Part shown: positions 4,959 through 5,659 of the stretch, piece after piece
Position numbering within the stretch: position 1 is the stretch's first letter
Layout: every line of letters starts with the position of its first letter
DNA from: Pseudomonadota bacterium
GTDB taxonomy: Bacteria; Pseudomonadota; Gammaproteobacteria; Burkholderiales; Burkholderiaceae_B
Direction: 5' to 3'
DNA: 5,659 bases
Assembly (NCBI GenBank): GCA_023437255.1
Contig: JAEZGR010000343.1
Coordinates: 1 to 5,659 of the forward strand
The notes under the pieces: model-generated
Told to the model about the DNA's origin: nothing
The model's database searches: none
The model's input: only the letters and a program-made list of their open reading frames with translations
Translations under genes and position numbers: made by a program

Positions 4959-5659
4959 GCTTCGTAAAGGGCGCCCAGCCGGTCGATCCAGGCTTCCTTT
5001 TCATGTGCCGGCAGAAACGACGCTTTGAAGCTATTGCGGGCCAGCGCGACCAGCTCGGCCGGCTGCATCCCGAGCGCGAGCGCACACTGTATGTAGTTGT
5101 CGGCCACGTAACCGCCAAAATAGGCCGGGTCGTCGGAGTTCAGTGTGACCACGGCACCCGCACGCAGCAGGCGCGCCGCGTTGTGCTTGGCCAGGTCGTC
5201 GATCACGCACAGGCGCAGGTTGGAAAGAGGGCAAACGGTCAGTGGTATTCCCTGATCGATGATCAGTTGCATCAGCTCGGGGTCTTCTTCGCTGCGTACC
5301 CCGTGGTCGATCCGCTCCACGCGCAATTTATTCAGTGCCTCGCGAACATAATCGGGAGGCCCTTCTTCGCCGGCATGCGCCACCAGTCGAAATCCGAGCT
5401 CGCGACAGCGCGCGAACACCCGTTCAAACTTGGCAGGCGGGTGCCCCAGTTCGGAAGAATCCAGGCCAACGGCCCGCCACAGGTCGTGATACGCCTCGCG
5501 TAGCGGCAGGGCAGCTTCGAGGGTGGCCAGGGCCTCATCTTCCGAGAGATGCCGCAGAAGAATGAGAATAAGCACGCTCGAGAAGTCGTGTCGTTCGCGC
5601 GCTTCAGGTAGCGCCCGCGCAATGCCTGCTAAGACTGTCTGGAGGGCAATGCCGCGTTG
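4955..5659 (-). CDS. Adenine/adenosine deaminase, C-terminal part (cut by window edge)
   Basis: The last 234 codons of a metal-dependent deaminase of the adenosine/AMP deaminase superfamily are visible; the frame stays open to the right edge, so the start is outside. Seen in fragment numbering: RHLSEDEALATLEAALPLR (36-54); GLDSSELGHPP (65-75); VAHAGEEGPP (93-102) with Zn-ligand H95 and catalytic E98; ERIDHGVR (115-122) with catalytic H119; PLTVCPLSNLRLCV (139-152); and NSDDPAYFGGY (174-184) with the metal-binding Asp. The HxH metal motif should lie upstream of the edge. GLDSSE-x-GHPP is, from family knowledge, typical of the fungal Aah1-like and Pseudomonas adenine deaminases (adenine to hypoxanthine), whereas true adenosine deaminases have an AGDE-type motif there. 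It may nevertheless be labelled adenosine deaminase (add) in databases. The stop overlaps the glycosylase start by 4 nt. An internal GTG at 5573-5575 falls inside the conserved domain and is not the start. Confidence 0.92.
   Translation of the reverse strand, partial: QRGIALQTVLAGIARALPEARERHDFSSVLILILLRHLSEDEALATLEAALPLREAYHDLWRAVGLDSSELGHPPAKFERVFARCRELGFRLVAHAGEEGPPDYVREALNKLRVERIDHGVRSEEDPELMQLIIDQGIPLTVCPLSNLRLCVIDDLAKHNAARLLRAGAVVTLNSDDPAYFGGYVADNYIQCALALGMQPAELVALARNSFKASFLPAHEKEAWIDRLGALYEA

Noticed and set aside
4793..5503. 236-codon open frame on the plus strand
   Set aside because: It is antisense to the deaminase and glycosylase genes, both of which have full catalytic motifs on the minus strand.
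1..5659. CRISPR array, insertion sequence, toxin-antitoxin or phage genes
   Set aside because: No regularly spaced repeats, transposase or integrase motifs, or paired small genes of those types were found on either strand.

Overview
The window looks like a chromosomal segment of a GC-rich betaproteobacterium, most likely Burkholderiales and plausibly Alcaligenaceae (Bordetella/Achromobacter-like). The reasons are a tripartite-tricarboxylate-type (Bug/TctC) periplasmic binding protein beside an RraA-like aldolase-fold protein and a LysR regulator, the GC-rich codon use, and close resemblance to known proteobacterial adenine deaminase and alkyladenine glycosylase sequences. The taxonomic call is inference. 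No phage, insertion sequence, CRISPR array or other obvious mobile element is visible.

Layout. (1) Positions 1-992, minus strand: the N-terminal half of a cytochrome P450 that runs off the left edge, preceded on its strand by a small two-helix membrane protein of unknown function. (2) Positions 993-1232: a divergent intergenic region with a candidate promoter for the regulator and short repeats. (3) Positions 1233-4094, plus strand: a LysR-type regulator, a 212-bp spacer carrying a perfect inverted repeat, an AT-rich -10-like stretch and a leader hairpin, then a two-gene unit (RraA-like protein and Bug-family binding protein) with good Shine-Dalgarno sequences. It closes with a strong hairpin terminator. 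(4) Positions 4205-5659, minus strand: a second long inverted repeat, tRNA-Arg(ACG), an alkyladenine (3-methyladenine) DNA glycosylase, and the C-terminal part of an adenine/adenosine deaminase that runs off the right edge. The deaminase stop and glycosylase start overlap as ATGA.

How it fits together. The LysR-RraA-Bug trio looks like a small uptake-and-catabolism module for an organic (probably carboxylic) acid: the Bug protein would capture the acid in the periplasm, the RraA-fold enzyme could act as a hydroxy-acid/oxaloacetate-type lyase, and the LysR protein would sense an intermediate and act on the spacer. No membrane components (TctA/TctB) are present. The deaminase-glycosylase pair joins purine-base salvage to alkylpurine excision. 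The two convergent transcription blocks meet at a hairpin that has T-rich tails in both directions.

I see no clearly novel multi-gene system. The most interesting items are the regulatory structures upstream of the RraA-like gene, the tRNA promoter embedded in the 3' end of the glycosylase gene, and the coupled deaminase-glycosylase pair.
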